A stretch of DNA of 42,155 bases, taken from positions 1 through 42,155 of the forward strand of contig CAMODU010000006.1 of assembly GCA_946611605.1 (NCBI GenBank). Reading direction: 5' to 3'. Shown here piece by piece: positions 7,868 to 15,668 of this stretch; position 1 is the first letter of the stretch, and the number at the start of each line of letters is the position of its first letter. The DNA is from an uncultured bacterium. Lineage in GTDB: Bacteria > Bacillota_I > Bacilli_A > RF39 > UBA660. The notes beneath the pieces were generated by a model that had not been told where the DNA came from, did not search any database, and saw nothing but the letters and a program-made list of their open reading frames with translations. Position numbers and translations under genes: made by a program.

Positions 7868-9216
7868 TATCTTTTCACCTCACTTAAAGCTTTTCTTACA
7901 GGCACCATCATATCTAGGAATATAACAGTATAAATATTACCAATAGAATGATTGAATACTTTATTAGATAATACTTTTTTATAATTATCTACAATAACTA
8001 CTTTATTATCAGGAATTCCTGCATATTTCATTCTTAAAGCAACATCATATCTAAATCTACCAATACAATATATTTTATCTATTTCTTTATTATTTAGTTT
8101 TTCAAAATCAATGTCATATAACCAAGATAAATCATTTAATGAATATCTTCTAGATACATTATCAAAACCAATAATAACTGTTTTAATACCTTTTTGTTCA
8201 TTTATATAATCTATAGTTTGTTCATATGATAGAGCGTTCTCTGGTTTAGAATCTATCATTTCTATTCTTCTTTTACCAACTCTAAATATGTTTTCACTAT
8301 TAGATTCTTTATAATCATTATTTAATACATTCATTATTTCTTCATCTTTTATACCAATTAGATTACATGTAGTATACGCAGCTAATGTAGCATAAGCAGT
8401 GAAGAATGCACCATGATCTAGTTTTACTATATGATCATTTATAGTCATATAATTATTAGTTAAATTAATATCTTTACCTTTATAATCTAAAGGATTAGTA
8501 CCAAAGTCACAATCCTTACAATAGTATGAACCTATATTTCCGTAATGATAGAAGTGATATTTTAATTTCTTCTTACAATTAGGACAATATAAACTATCTA
8601 ATGTATCATTATAAGGTTTATTATAATCTGTATCATATCTTAATATACCGTATTTAGTATATGTATTATTAGTTTCAGTAATAAATCTTAATACTAATGG
8701 ATCATCAGCATTTAAGATTAAATGAGTTTTATTATTAATTGAATCTTTTACTTTATTATATACAAGTATAGGTTCACCATTTCTAGCTACTTGATCTCTT
8801 GTTAAATTAGTAACAATTAAATGAGTTAATTGATTCTTATTAAATACTTTATAGAATGATGATTCATCTAATTCTAGTAATAATACATCACATCTAATTT
8901 TCTTAGTAAAAGGATTTGTATGATTAAGTATTAGAGTAGTTAATGCATTAGTAATATTAGAACCATTGTTATTCCATACTACTTTATAACCATTTCCTTT
9001 TAATATTTTAGCTATTAATCTAGTAGTTGATCCTTTACCAGATGATCCTGTAACACCTATAACAAATTTAGGATATTTAAGTTTATTTAATATATCTTTA
9101 TCTATTTTAGATGCTATATGACCAGGTAATACAGATCCATCTTTATGGATAAATATCTTTAATATATTAATCATCAAAGTTAATAGTTTATTTATAATAA
9201 TAACTATGAATGTCAT
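7867..9216 (-). CDS. murT: MurT-like Mur ligase with zinc ribbon
   Basis: A 449-residue protein. The ATG at 9216 is preferred over a GTG at 9225 because AGGTGA lies just upstream. The start is hydrophobic (about residues 2-24), perhaps a membrane helix. The P-loop TGSSGKGSTT (56-65) is closer to the FolC-type GxxGKGST than to the GTNGKTTT usual in MurT. The central domain carries the zinc ribbon diagnostic of MurT: Cys211, Cys214, Cys233 and Cys236. The C-terminal third fits DUF1727. With GatD it would form the lipid II isoglutaminyl synthase, which activates the stem-peptide glutamate with ATP. The pair is clearly diverged from the staphylococcal enzyme, so the substrate is less certain than the family. 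Confidence 0.8.
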   Translation of the reverse strand: MTFIVIIINKLLTLMINILKIFIHKDGSVLPGHIASKIDKDILNKLKYPKFVIGVTGSSGKGSTTRLIAKILKGNGYKVVWNNNGSNITNALTTLILNHTNPFTKKIRCDVLLLELDESSFYKVFNKNQLTHLIVTNLTRDQVARNGEPILVYNKVKDSINNKTHLILNADDPLVLRFITETNNTYTKYGILRYDTDYNKPYNDTLDSLYCPNCKKKLKYHFYHYGNIGSYYCKDCDFGTNPLDYKGKDINLTNNYMTINDHIVKLDHGAFFTAYATLAAYTTCNLIGIKDEEIMNVLNNDYKESNSENIFRVGKRRIEMIDSKPENALSYEQTIDYINEQKGIKTVIIGFDNVSRRYSLNDLSWLYDIDFEKLNNKEIDKIYCIGRFRYDVALRMKYAGIPDNKVVIVDNYKKVLSNKVFNHSIGNIYTVIFLDMMVPVRKALSEVKR

Positions 9217-9233
9217 ATATATCACCTAATATG

Positions 9234-9242
9234 ATTATACCA
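9234..9242 (-). promoter_or_regulatory. Extended -10 promoter of murT-gatD
   Basis: The minus strand reads TGGTATAAT, a full TGnTATAAT extended -10, with no good -35. It lies back to back with the ftsA promoter. Confidence 0.6.
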
Positions 9243-9251
9243 CGTTTATCC

Positions 9252-9280
9252 TTTATTTTAATATTTATTTATAGTATAAT
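9252..9280 (+). promoter_or_regulatory. Promoter of ftsA-ftsZ
   Basis: A perfect TATAAT at 9275-9280 in the context TATAGTATAAT, with a weak -35 (TTTATT at 9252-9257). It lies 28 bases before the ATG. Confidence 0.5.
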
Positions 9281-9307
9281 TGTATTAGTTAGAATAGGGT
9301 GTATTTT

Positions 9308-10561
9308 ATGAGAGAAATATTATCTAGTTTAGATATAGGTTCATCTAAAATTAAACTTGTATGTGCAGAGGTATTAAATGGTAATACCAATGTTTTATGT
9401 GCTCTTGATGAACCATCTCGTGGTGTTAAAAAGGGTGCTATATGTAACCCAGATGAAACAGAATATGCTATAAAAAGAATATTTAAAAAAGCTGAAGAAA
9501 ATCTTGGAGTTAAGATAGGTAAAACTATCGTATCTGTTAATGAAGATTCATGTGACTTTAAGATAGGTGAAGCTCAAATAGATATAGGTGAAGATGGAGA
9601 AGTTACTGCTAGTAGTATTCAAAAGGTATTACAACAATCTATAACTGGTGGTGTAGCTCCTGGTAATGAAATAGTTACTATAATACCTATTAAATATAAA
9701 GTAGATGATACAGCTACTATAAATCCTAAAGGTATGAAGGGTGTATCTCTTCAAGTTAAAACAGTTATAGTATCTGTACCTAAAAGAGAAATATATGGTA
9801 TAGCTAAAATACTTGAAAGATGTAATTGTGAAGTAATAGATGTAATGATTCCATCTATGGGTTCTTTCTATGCATATAAAGAATACTTAGATGAAAAGAA
9901 TCCATCACTTATTAAAGAAAATACTGGTGTTGTAATTGATTTTGGTGCTGAAGTAACTAATATATCAGTTATTAACAAAGGTATTATTATTAATAACAAT
10001 GTACTTTCAATAGGTGGTAACTTAGTAGATCAAGATTTAGCATTTATATATAAGTTAGAATTTGATAAGGCTAAAGAAATAAAAGAGAAGTTTGCTTTAG
10101 CTAATAAGCGTAATGCAAGTGTAAAGACTATGCAAGATGTTGTAAATACATTAGGAGAAAAAATTACTCTTAATCAATACGAAGTTACGGAAGTATGTAT
10201 GTCTCGTTTACATGAAATGCTTAACATGACAAAAAATGAGATAAACTACTTAACAAAGAAAGAAATAAGTTATATAATTATAACAGGAGGACTATCCGAA
10301 TTTAAGGGCTTTTCTCTTGAAGTCGAGAGTGTTTTTGGACCTCTAGCAAAAGTAGGAAAAATTAATATAATAGGTGCTAGAGATAATAAATATGCTTGTT
10401 GTATTGGAATGATAAAATATTTCCATGAAAAACTAAAATTAAGAGATAGAGAATTCTCAATGTTAGAAAGTGATGAACTAGAACAATTAAGTGGTTCAGG
10501 CGCTGGAAAGAATTCTTCATCAGTACTTAATAAAGTATTTGGCATATTTTTTGATAATTAA
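9308..10561 (+). CDS. ftsA: Cell division protein FtsA
   Basis: A 417-residue actin-like ATPase that tethers FtsZ filaments to the membrane. The ATG at 9308 is taken over a GTG at 9299 because AGGG immediately precedes the GTG. Actin-fold landmarks are visible: phosphate-1 SLDIGSSKIKLV near the N-terminus, phosphate-2 VIDFGAEVTNISVI, and the adenosine motif IIITGGLSEFKG. The C-terminus VLNKVFGIFFDN, after a flexible Ser/Gly linker, fits the amphipathic membrane-targeting helix of FtsA. It is 13 bp upstream of ftsZ in the usual ftsA-ftsZ order. Confidence 0.95.
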   Translation: MREILSSLDIGSSKIKLVCAEVLNGNTNVLCALDEPSRGVKKGAICNPDETEYAIKRIFKKAEENLGVKIGKTIVSVNEDSCDFKIGEAQIDIGEDGEVTASSIQKVLQQSITGGVAPGNEIVTIIPIKYKVDDTATINPKGMKGVSLQVKTVIVSVPKREIYGIAKILERCNCEVIDVMIPSMGSFYAYKEYLDEKNPSLIKENTGVVIDFGAEVTNISVINKGIIINNNVLSIGGNLVDQDLAFIYKLEFDKAKEIKEKFALANKRNASVKTMQDVVNTLGEKITLNQYEVTEVCMSRLHEMLNMTKNEINYLTKKEISYIIITGGLSEFKGFSLEVESVFGPLAKVGKINIIGARDNKYACCIGMIKYFHEKLKLRDREFSMLESDELEQLSGSGAGKNSSSVLNKVFGIFFDN

Positions 10562-10574
10562 GGAGTGAGATAGT

Positions 10575-11648
10575 ATGAATAATACAGATCAATATGGTAA
10601 TCCTATAGTAAGTATAAAAGTTGTAGGTGTTGGTGGTGGTGGTTGTAATGCCATCAATAGAATGATTGAATATGGTGTTAAAGGAATAGATTTTATTGCT
10701 GCTAATACTGATTTACAAGCATTAAATGCATCACCTGCAGAGTATAAATTACAATTAGGAAAGAATACTACTAAAGGTCAAGGAGCTGGAGCTAATCCTG
10801 AAACAGGTAGAGCTGCTGCTGAAGAATCTAGAGATGAAATTAAAAAATCTTTAGAAGGCGCTGATATGGTATTCGTTACATGTGGACTTGGTGGAGGTAC
10901 TGGAACTGGTGCTTCTCCAATTATAGCTGAAATAGCTCAAGATATTGGAGCATTAACAGTTGCTATAGTAACTAAACCATTCAAATTTGAAGGTAAGAAA
11001 AGAATGGATCAAGCCATTATTGGATTAGATGAATTAAAACAACATGTTGATACTATTATTGTTATACCTAATGATAATTTAAGAAGTGTAATAGATAAGA
11101 CTACAGTATTTACTGATGCATTCAAGTCAGTAGATAATGTATTACATAGAGGTGTTCAATCTATATCTGATTTAATTGCTGTTACTGGATTAGTTAACCT
11201 AGACTTTGCAGATATTAAATCAATTATGGAAAATAGAGGATCTGCATTAATTGGAATTGGTCTTGGAACTGGAGAAAACAGAGCAGTTGAAGCGGCTCGC
11301 CAAGCTGTATCTAGTCCATTACTAGAAGAATCAATTGATGGAGCTACAGATGCTATTATCAATGTAACTGGTGGTAACTCATTAACATTATTTGAAGCAG
11401 AAGATGCTGTAGAAGTTGTTAGACAAGCTGCTCAAACTGATATAAATATTATCTTTGGTGCAGTTATCAATGAAGACTTAAATGATGAAGTAATCGTTAC
11501 AGTTATAGCTACTGGTTTTGATGATGATAAAGCTGTAATTGATGATGTACCTTATACACCATCATATGAAGATGAAGAAACACCATCTCCTACATCAGTA
11601 ATTGATGAAGAGTATGATATTCCTCCATTCTTAAGAGATAATTTATAA
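10575..11648 (+). CDS. ftsZ: Cell division GTPase FtsZ
   Basis: A 357-residue tubulin-like GTPase that forms the division ring. The N-terminal GTP-binding region has [14 protein letters not shown], the tubulin signature [12 protein letters not shown] is intact, and the T7 loop [11 protein letters not shown] supplies the catalytic aspartates. The variable linker is short and acidic, and the C-terminal peptide [11 protein letters not shown] is the conserved tail that binds FtsA and other partners. GGAG precedes the ATG. The organism divides with a normal FtsA/FtsZ pair and is therefore not one of the mollicutes lacking this system. Confidence 0.98.
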   Translation: MNNTDQYGNPIVSIKVVGVGGGGCNAINRMIEYGVKGIDFIAANTDLQALNASPAEYKLQLGKNTTKGQGAGANPETGRAAAEESRDEIKKSLEGADMVFVTCGLGGGTGTGASPIIAEIAQDIGALTVAIVTKPFKFEGKKRMDQAIIGLDELKQHVDTIIVIPNDNLRSVIDKTTVFTDAFKSVDNVLHRGVQSISDLIAVTGLVNLDFADIKSIMENRGSALIGIGLGTGENRAVEAARQAVSSPLLEESIDGATDAIINVTGGNSLTLFEAEDAVEVVRQAAQTDINIIFGAVINEDLNDEVIVTVIATGFDDDKAVIDDVPYTPSYEDEETPSPTSVIDEEYDIPPFLRDNL

Positions 11649-11672
11649 GATGAGTAATAACTCATCTTTTTT
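11647..11672 (+). terminator. Intrinsic terminator after ftsZ
   Basis: AAGATGAG at 11647-11654 pairs with CTCATCTT at 11661-11668, followed by T's. The stem starts in the ftsZ stop codon. Confidence 0.85.
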
Positions 11673-11680
11673 ATTTCAAT

Positions 11681-11702
11681 AAAAAACACCTTAATAGGTG
11701 TT
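11681..11702 (-). terminator. Minus-strand terminator after the HIT gene
   Basis: On the minus strand AACACC/GGTGTT with a six-base loop, followed by a T run (A's at 11681-11684 on the plus strand). Confidence 0.7.
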
Positions 11703-12072
11703 AGTTCATTAACTTATTATATACTTCATCAATAGATAAACCTTTAGATGAGTTTAAACCATTAGGTAATATATGTAAGTGATAATGTTTTACTATTTGG
11801 AATTTACCATAATTATTTAATAATACTATTCCTTCAATATTATCTAACTTGTTATATATTAATTCTTTCATCTTTTTAGCAACTTCATGTATATGACCTA
11901 AAGTTTCATTATCCATTTCAGTAAAATCTTCAATATGTTTCTTAGGTAATATTAACATATGACCATCTGCATTAGGATTAGCATCCATAATTACTTTAAC
12001 TATATCATCTTCAAATACAGTTTTACTTGGTATTTCACCTTTAATAATTTTACAAAAAATACATTCTTCCAT
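11701..12072 (-). CDS. HIT-family nucleotide hydrolase
   Basis: A 123-residue protein. The ATG at 12072 is chosen because AAGGTGGTG lies directly upstream; an upstream in-frame start would lie across the promoter palindrome. The histidine triad HYHLHI and the N-terminal MEECIFCKIIKGEIPS with CxxC are typical of HINT-type proteins (nucleoside phosphoramidase or AMP-lysine hydrolase). In Firmicutes these are often called Hit. The true substrate cannot be read from sequence. It is transcribed divergently from the gene at 12141, from a shared palindromic promoter. Confidence 0.9.
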   Translation of the reverse strand: MEECIFCKIIKGEIPSKTVFEDDIVKVIMDANPNADGHMLILPKKHIEDFTEMDNETLGHIHEVAKKMKELIYNKLDNIEGIVLLNNYGKFQIVKHYHLHILPNGLNSSKGLSIDEVYNKLMN

Positions 12073-12085
12073 TTTAATCACCACC

Positions 12086-12113
12086 TTGATTATAACATAA
12101 AATATGTTATAAT
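12086..12113. promoter_or_regulatory. Divergent promoter formed by a perfect inverted repeat
   Basis: ATTATAACATA (12089-12099) and TATGTTATAAT (12103-12113) are exact inverted copies around AAA. Each arm, read outward, contains an extended -10 TGTTATAAT: one fires right to the gene at 12141 (with TTGATT at 12086-12091 as a -35, 16-base spacer), the other left to the HIT gene. The two promoters overlap and probably exclude each other. Confidence 0.65.
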
Positions 12114-12140
12114 ACATACTGGTAAAAAGGAGAAGGCAAC

Positions 12141-12584
12141 ATGAATATATCAGGATTAGATTTTAATGAATATGATAAGAATAATGAACAACATAGAAAG
12201 TTTATGAAATTAATAAGTAATCTACCTCAAGTAGAAAATGAGTTTTTCAACTATGAAGAATATGTAAAAACTTTATTAATTGATCCAAATAATAAAGCTT
12301 ATATTGTATCTACTTTTTATGATGTACTTGCTATTATGTGTTTATTAAAACAAGATGAAAAATATTATTTGTCTTATATAATGCATCCAGATAAGAATAT
12401 TGAATCTATGGAAACATTCGTATTAGATCTATTTACTTATTATATTTTTCAAAGAAATAGTTCTATTGAAGAACTAAGCTTACAAGAGAATAGAACTAAT
12501 ATAGGATTTAAAGTTGTAGCATCTAGATGTGGATATGATTATGACAATACTAGATATGTAAGAAAAAGAAAGAAATTAATATAG
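12141..12584 (+). CDS. Hypothetical protein, possible GNAT-fold
   Basis: A 147-residue protein with AAGGAGAAGG before the ATG. No confident family. The layout hints at a GNAT acetyltransferase-like fold: a central pair of strands (AYIVSTFYDVLAIMCLLK and KYYLSYIMHP), a helix, then ELSLQENRTNIGFKVVASRC, which resembles the GNAT ending in which an Asn precedes a helix and a GF/GY turn (here GYDYDN). The acetyl-CoA pyrophosphate loop Q/RxxGxG/A is not seen, so it may be non-catalytic or unrelated. It is divergent from the HIT gene and followed by a terminator-like hairpin. Confidence 0.45.
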   Translation: MNISGLDFNEYDKNNEQHRKFMKLISNLPQVENEFFNYEEYVKTLLIDPNNKAYIVSTFYDVLAIMCLLKQDEKYYLSYIMHPDKNIESMETFVLDLFTYYIFQRNSSIEELSLQENRTNIGFKVVASRCGYDYDNTRYVRKRKKLI

Positions 12585-12616
12585 ATAATATCACAATAAT
12601 GTGATATTATTTTTTT
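12585..12616 (+). terminator. Terminator or attenuator hairpin
   Basis: ATAATATCAC (12585-12594) pairs with GTGATATTAT (12601-12610), followed by six T's. The next coding start is only ten bases past the T run. Confidence 0.8.
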
Positions 12617-12626
12617 AGTGATATAT

Positions 12627-13967
12627 ATGAAAAAGGGTAAATTAATATTTTTATGTGTGATATATATATTAATAATAATAGGATCAACTTCTAAATTCTT
12701 TTTAACTATAGAAGAAGTTGGTAATATTTCGTATGGAAAACTAAATAAAGATGATACTACAACAGTAACTATAAATATCCAATATAACAACTTATTCAAG
12801 ACAGAATGTTCTCTTGATGGTATTAATTGGAAAGATGAAGTATTAGGTAGTTGTACATATGACTTAGTAAACGGTAATTATACTATATATATAAGAAATC
12901 TAAATGATACTATATCTAAAGATTTTACTGTTCAAGTAAATCAAATTAAATCATTTGATATTAACTTATCTAAATGGTATTTAGCACCAGATGAAACAGT
13001 TAAAATTCTTAATAAAATGGATTATGTAGGTAATCCTGATTTAAAAGTATCTTATAAATCAGATGATGAAAGTGTTGCTACTGTTGATGAAAATGGTGTA
13101 GTAACTGGTCATGCAAATGGTACAACAACTATTCATGTTATACCTCAAGGATTTGCTGAAAAAACTGTAGAAATAATTGTAACAGATATAATTAGAAAAC
13201 AAGAAATAGATTTATCTAAACCTAAACTTACTTGTAAGCAATATAATGAAGAGGAAGAAGCATTATTAGAAGATATACTTGCAACAAGAGTATCTCAAAG
13301 AGGCGAAGGTACTAGAGCTGCATTACTTGAAGTAATTAGATTTGCAACAATGAACTTAAAACAAAAAATACCATATTTCTATGAACATGGTAGATTACTA
13401 CCATATTATAAGGGTCAATCAAAGGTAGATGGAGAAGGAAGATTCTATCATAAAGGATTATATTTAACTGATAAAGATTATTCTGATATTACTTATGTTA
13501 AAGAGAAGAAAGCAACATGGGGATGTCCATTAACTAACTATGATGATACAGATGGTTGGGCTGTTGGTTCTAAAAGACCTAATGGATTAGATTGTTCAGG
13601 ATTTGTAACATGGTCATTATATAATGCTGGTTTAGATCCTGGTGATATAGGTGCTGGTATTATTGAAGATGTTGATGATATGTCTGACTTTGGAGATAAG
13701 CATAATCTAACATATGAATATGCTAACTCTAATGATTATAAAGTTGGAGATATAATTGGAAGAAATGGACATGTAGCATTAATAGCTGGTAAAGATGATG
13801 AAAATATCTATATATCAGAATCATTATTATATGGCGTTAGAACAGTTACATATTCTTATACTGATAAGAAATCTAAACTATATACTAACTATGAATATAT
13901 AGGTAAATTAGATGATAAATATGTATCTGATGGAGATTATACAGATATGTGGCAAAAGAATGATTAA
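12627..13967 (+). CDS. Secreted NlpC/P60 cell-wall hydrolase with BIG2 domain
   Basis: A 446-residue protein. The ATG at 12627 is preferred to a GTG at 12618, though only a weak purine stretch precedes it. It has an N-terminal signal or anchor helix (about 5-22), a BIG2 Ig-like repeat (about 110-185; SDDESVATVDENGVVTG is typical), a linker, then an NlpC/P60 papain-like domain (about 300-430). The catalytic Cys323 is in GLDCSGFV and His382 in NGHVALIAG. Such enzymes cut peptide bonds in peptidoglycan stem peptides outside the membrane, for wall turnover or daughter-cell separation. No room for a normal promoter exists between the preceding hairpin and the start. Confidence 0.85.
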   Translation: MKKGKLIFLCVIYILIIIGSTSKFFLTIEEVGNISYGKLNKDDTTTVTINIQYNNLFKTECSLDGINWKDEVLGSCTYDLVNGNYTIYIRNLNDTISKDFTVQVNQIKSFDINLSKWYLAPDETVKILNKMDYVGNPDLKVSYKSDDESVATVDENGVVTGHANGTTTIHVIPQGFAEKTVEIIVTDIIRKQEIDLSKPKLTCKQYNEEEEALLEDILATRVSQRGEGTRAALLEVIRFATMNLKQKIPYFYEHGRLLPYYKGQSKVDGEGRFYHKGLYLTDKDYSDITYVKEKKATWGCPLTNYDDTDGWAVGSKRPNGLDCSGFVTWSLYNAGLDPGDIGAGIIEDVDDMSDFGDKHNLTYEYANSNDYKVGDIIGRNGHVALIAGKDDENIYISESLLYGVRTVTYSYTDKKSKLYTNYEYIGKLDDKYVSDGDYTDMWQKND

Positions 13968-13983
13968 TATCATTCTTTTTTAT
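13954..13983 (+). terminator. Intrinsic terminator after the NlpC/P60 gene
   Basis: AAAAGAATGAT (13954-13964) pairs with ATCATTCTTTT (13969-13979). The stop codon is in the loop. Confidence 0.85.
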
Positions 13984-14048
13984 TTATAAAATTGTTGATT
14001 TATATAATAATATTTGTTATCATAACAAGCGGTTGAGGGGTAATTGAT

Positions 14049-14537
14049 ATGAGAGAACAAGATAGAGAAATATTAACTAATCATGAAAAAATGGCAAGAG
14101 ATTATATGAGAATAAAAGGATATACACCTATATCATTAGGTGATATATCTATTCTTAATGAAACATATTTACAAACTAATAGTCCTATTATATTTGAAGA
14201 ATTAATTATTAAATTACAATTAATAATTGTTAAAGTATTAGAATTTGTTCCATTAAATTTTGAAAGACAATCATTAAATGATATGTCTGATTGCATTGAT
14301 TATTTTAACGAATACTTCATTGAATGTATTGCTGAAGGTAAGTTTATTAACATAGAAGGTATATCTGAAATACTTACAAGAAAATTCATAGATGGATTAA
14401 GAATGTTAACATATTCTGAAAATGATGAAAGAACTCAAGATCATCAATTTGATGTAATGTATGATCCATATGAATCATTACTAGATGAAATGGAAGAAGA
14501 ACAAGAAGAATTAGAAGACTTAATGTTTGTTAAATAA
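14049..14537 (+). CDS. Hypothetical protein, acidic C-terminus
   Basis: A 162-residue soluble protein with GAGGGG upstream of the ATG. It appears mostly helical; there are no membrane segments. The last 25 residues are very acidic (DEMEEEQEELEDLMF). Cysteines are few, and no catalytic motif is recognised. A TATAAT at 14003-14008 could drive it, though the -35 is poor. It sits directly upstream of the serS T-box transcription unit but is separated from it by that unit's promoter. Confidence 0.6.
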   Translation: MREQDREILTNHEKMARDYMRIKGYTPISLGDISILNETYLQTNSPIIFEELIIKLQLIIVKVLEFVPLNFERQSLNDMSDCIDYFNEYFIECIAEGKFINIEGISEILTRKFIDGLRMLTYSENDERTQDHQFDVMYDPYESLLDEMEEEQEELEDLMFVK

Positions 14538-14566
14538 TTGACTTTTATATAATAAAAGTATAAGAT
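14538..14566 (+). promoter_or_regulatory. Promoter of the serS T-box operon
   Basis: TTGACT at 14538-14543, a 17-base spacer and TAAGAT at 14561-14566, giving a start near 14573. The spacer is itself an 8-bp inverted repeat (ACTTTTAT...ATAAAAGT, 14541-14559). Confidence 0.65.
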
Positions 14567-14572
14567 TAATAT

Positions 14573-14768
14573 GTAATGCAATAATATAGGATTAGTAATA
14601 TATATAAGTATTAAAGAGAGTCTATGGTTGGTGTAAATAGATATATAAGTATATATGAATCTACCTATTAGCTGGTATAATAATACCCGGGATACCCGTT
14701 ATAGTAAGTAAGTTAAATAAAGAGATGGCACCGTGCTATATGCACTTTCTTGTGTTATCTCTTTTTAT
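14573..14768 (+). promoter_or_regulatory. T-box leader, serine-specific
   Basis: All main T-box parts are present. Stem I closes with ATAGG (14586-14590) and CCTAT (14664-14668). The distal part reads AGAGAGTCTATGGTTGGTG, the conserved AG bulge and apical loop. GAA-TCT-ACC at 14657-14665 fits the specifier loop with TCT (serine) as specifier codon. The T-box TGGCACCGTG is at 14726-14735; its C after TGG would pair with the G discriminator of tRNA-Ser. GTGC/GCAC forms the antiterminator stem. The competing terminator stem AAAGAGAT (14719-14726)/ATCTCTTT (14757-14764) runs into T's. Uncharged tRNA-Ser should favour read-through into the operon that ends with serS. Confidence 0.9.
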
Positions 14769-14784
14769 TTTTATAGGAGGTTAT

Positions 14785-15225
14785 ATGAATAATCAAGTAA
14801 GAGTTGGTGTATCAGCTATGATTATTAATGATGGCAAGATTTTATTAGGTCATAGATGCGCTAATAAGAAAGATACAGGTGGAATAGTAGGAAGAGATAC
14901 ATGGAGTTTACCAGGAGGTAAACAAGAAATGGATGAAACTTTCTATGAATGTGCTATCAGAGAAACTAAAGAAGAATGTAATTTAGATATATCTAATCCT
15001 AAATTACTAATTGCATTTGATGATATAGCACCTGATAGACATTTTGTTACATTAACAACAATAACAAGTGAATTTTCTGGTGAATTAAAAGTGATGGAAC
15101 CAGAAAAAGAAGATGAGTGGAAATGGTTTGATATAGATAACTTACCTGATAATTTATATCCACCTTCAAAACAATCAATAATATGGTATAAGGATAATGT
15201 ATGGGAAAGACAAGAAAAGAATTAA
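14785..15225 (+). CDS. Nudix hydrolase (MutT/NUDT15-like)
   Basis: A 146-residue protein. The ATG at 14785 follows AGGAGG; an upstream in-frame ATG lies inside the T-box antiterminator and is not a start. The Nudix box is complete, with G-x5-E-x7-REUxEE spacing (GGKQEMDETFYECAIRETKE; EE follows). Flanking features (GHRCANKK, RDTWSLPGG, and the EPEKEDEWKWFDIDNLP segment) resemble NUDT15-type nucleotide pyrophosphatases that clean the nucleotide pool. The precise substrate is unknown. It is the first gene after the serine T-box and overlaps the next gene by 25 bp. Confidence 0.85.
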   Translation: MNNQVRVGVSAMIINDGKILLGHRCANKKDTGGIVGRDTWSLPGGKQEMDETFYECAIRETKEECNLDISNPKLLIAFDDIAPDRHFVTLTTITSEFSGELKVMEPEKEDEWKWFDIDNLPDNLYPPSKQSIIWYKDNVWERQEKN

Positions 15226-15389
15226 GAGATGAATTATATAGATTAAGATTACAGTTAGAATTAACTAAAAAAGAAGGTAATGATAAAAAAATAAAAGTAA
15301 TCAAATCAAAAATAAGTGATGTAAGAAGCCAAATGGCAAAAGCAATATTAGAAGAAAAGAAAGGTGATAAAAATGGAAAGAGTATTTAA
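15201..15389 (+). CDS. Small basic coiled-coil protein, L29-like in sequence pattern
   Basis: A 62-residue, highly charged protein. Its ATG lies 25 bp inside the end of the Nudix gene, with AAGG upstream. It appears to form two helices: [20 protein letters not shown], then [20 protein letters not shown]. The spacing of L-x-x-LR-x-QL and the following IK-x-x-K-x-x-I resembles ribosomal protein L29, but length and position are not decisive and any short helical hairpin could look similar. It is co-transcribed with serS and DUF1653, suggesting a translation-related role. The overlap on both sides supports real coding. Confidence 0.55.
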   Translation: MGKTRKELRDELYRLRLQLELTKKEGNDKKIKVIKSKISDVRSQMAKAILEEKKGDKNGKSI

Positions 15390-15666
15390 AGAAGGAGATA
15401 TAGTTAAACATTTTAAAAGAGAAACTGTATCTGAAGAAGAATTAGTAAATAATCCTAATAAATATTTATATAAAATAATTGGTACTGCAACACATACTGA
15501 AACTAAAGAAACAGTTATGATATATAAACCATTATATGAAGTAGATTGCTTAAATGGTGCAGACTATGCAGCTAGACCAATAGATATGTTCATGTCTGAA
15601 GTAGATCATGATAAATATCCAAATATTAAACAAAAATATAGATTTGAATTATATGAGGAGGAATAA
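15373..15666 (+). CDS. DUF1653 domain protein
   Basis: A 97-residue protein. The ATG at 15373 follows AAGGTGA; the in-frame GTG at 15364 is part of that ribosome binding site. The family signature is clear: KHFKRE near the start, [16 protein letters not shown] in the middle and [20 protein letters not shown] at the end, so nearly the whole protein is one DUF1653 domain. The biochemical role is unknown. It overlaps the preceding small gene by 17 bp, and its stop is two bases before the serS start, so it is translationally coupled to serS. Confidence 0.85.
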   Translation: MERVFKEGDIVKHFKRETVSEEELVNNPNKYLYKIIGTATHTETKETVMIYKPLYEVDCLNGADYAARPIDMFMSEVDHDKYPNIKQKYRFELYEEE

Positions 15667-15668
15667 AA

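Noticed and set aside
10270-10545. Antisense frame in ftsA (likewise frames at 2276, 11156, 18493, 28579, 30202, 34967, 41063 and 41537 on the minus strand)
   Set aside because: All lie wholly inside strong plus-strand genes with clear family motifs. None has a ribosome site or recognisable protein.
14541-14559. Hairpin ACTTTTAT/ATAAAAGT as terminator of the gene at 14049
   Set aside because: No T run follows, and it is the spacer of the serS operon promoter. It may be coincidental or an operator.
14725-14784. N-terminal extension of the Nudix gene
   Set aside because: It runs through the T-box antiterminator and terminator, while a strong ribosome site precedes the ATG at 14785.
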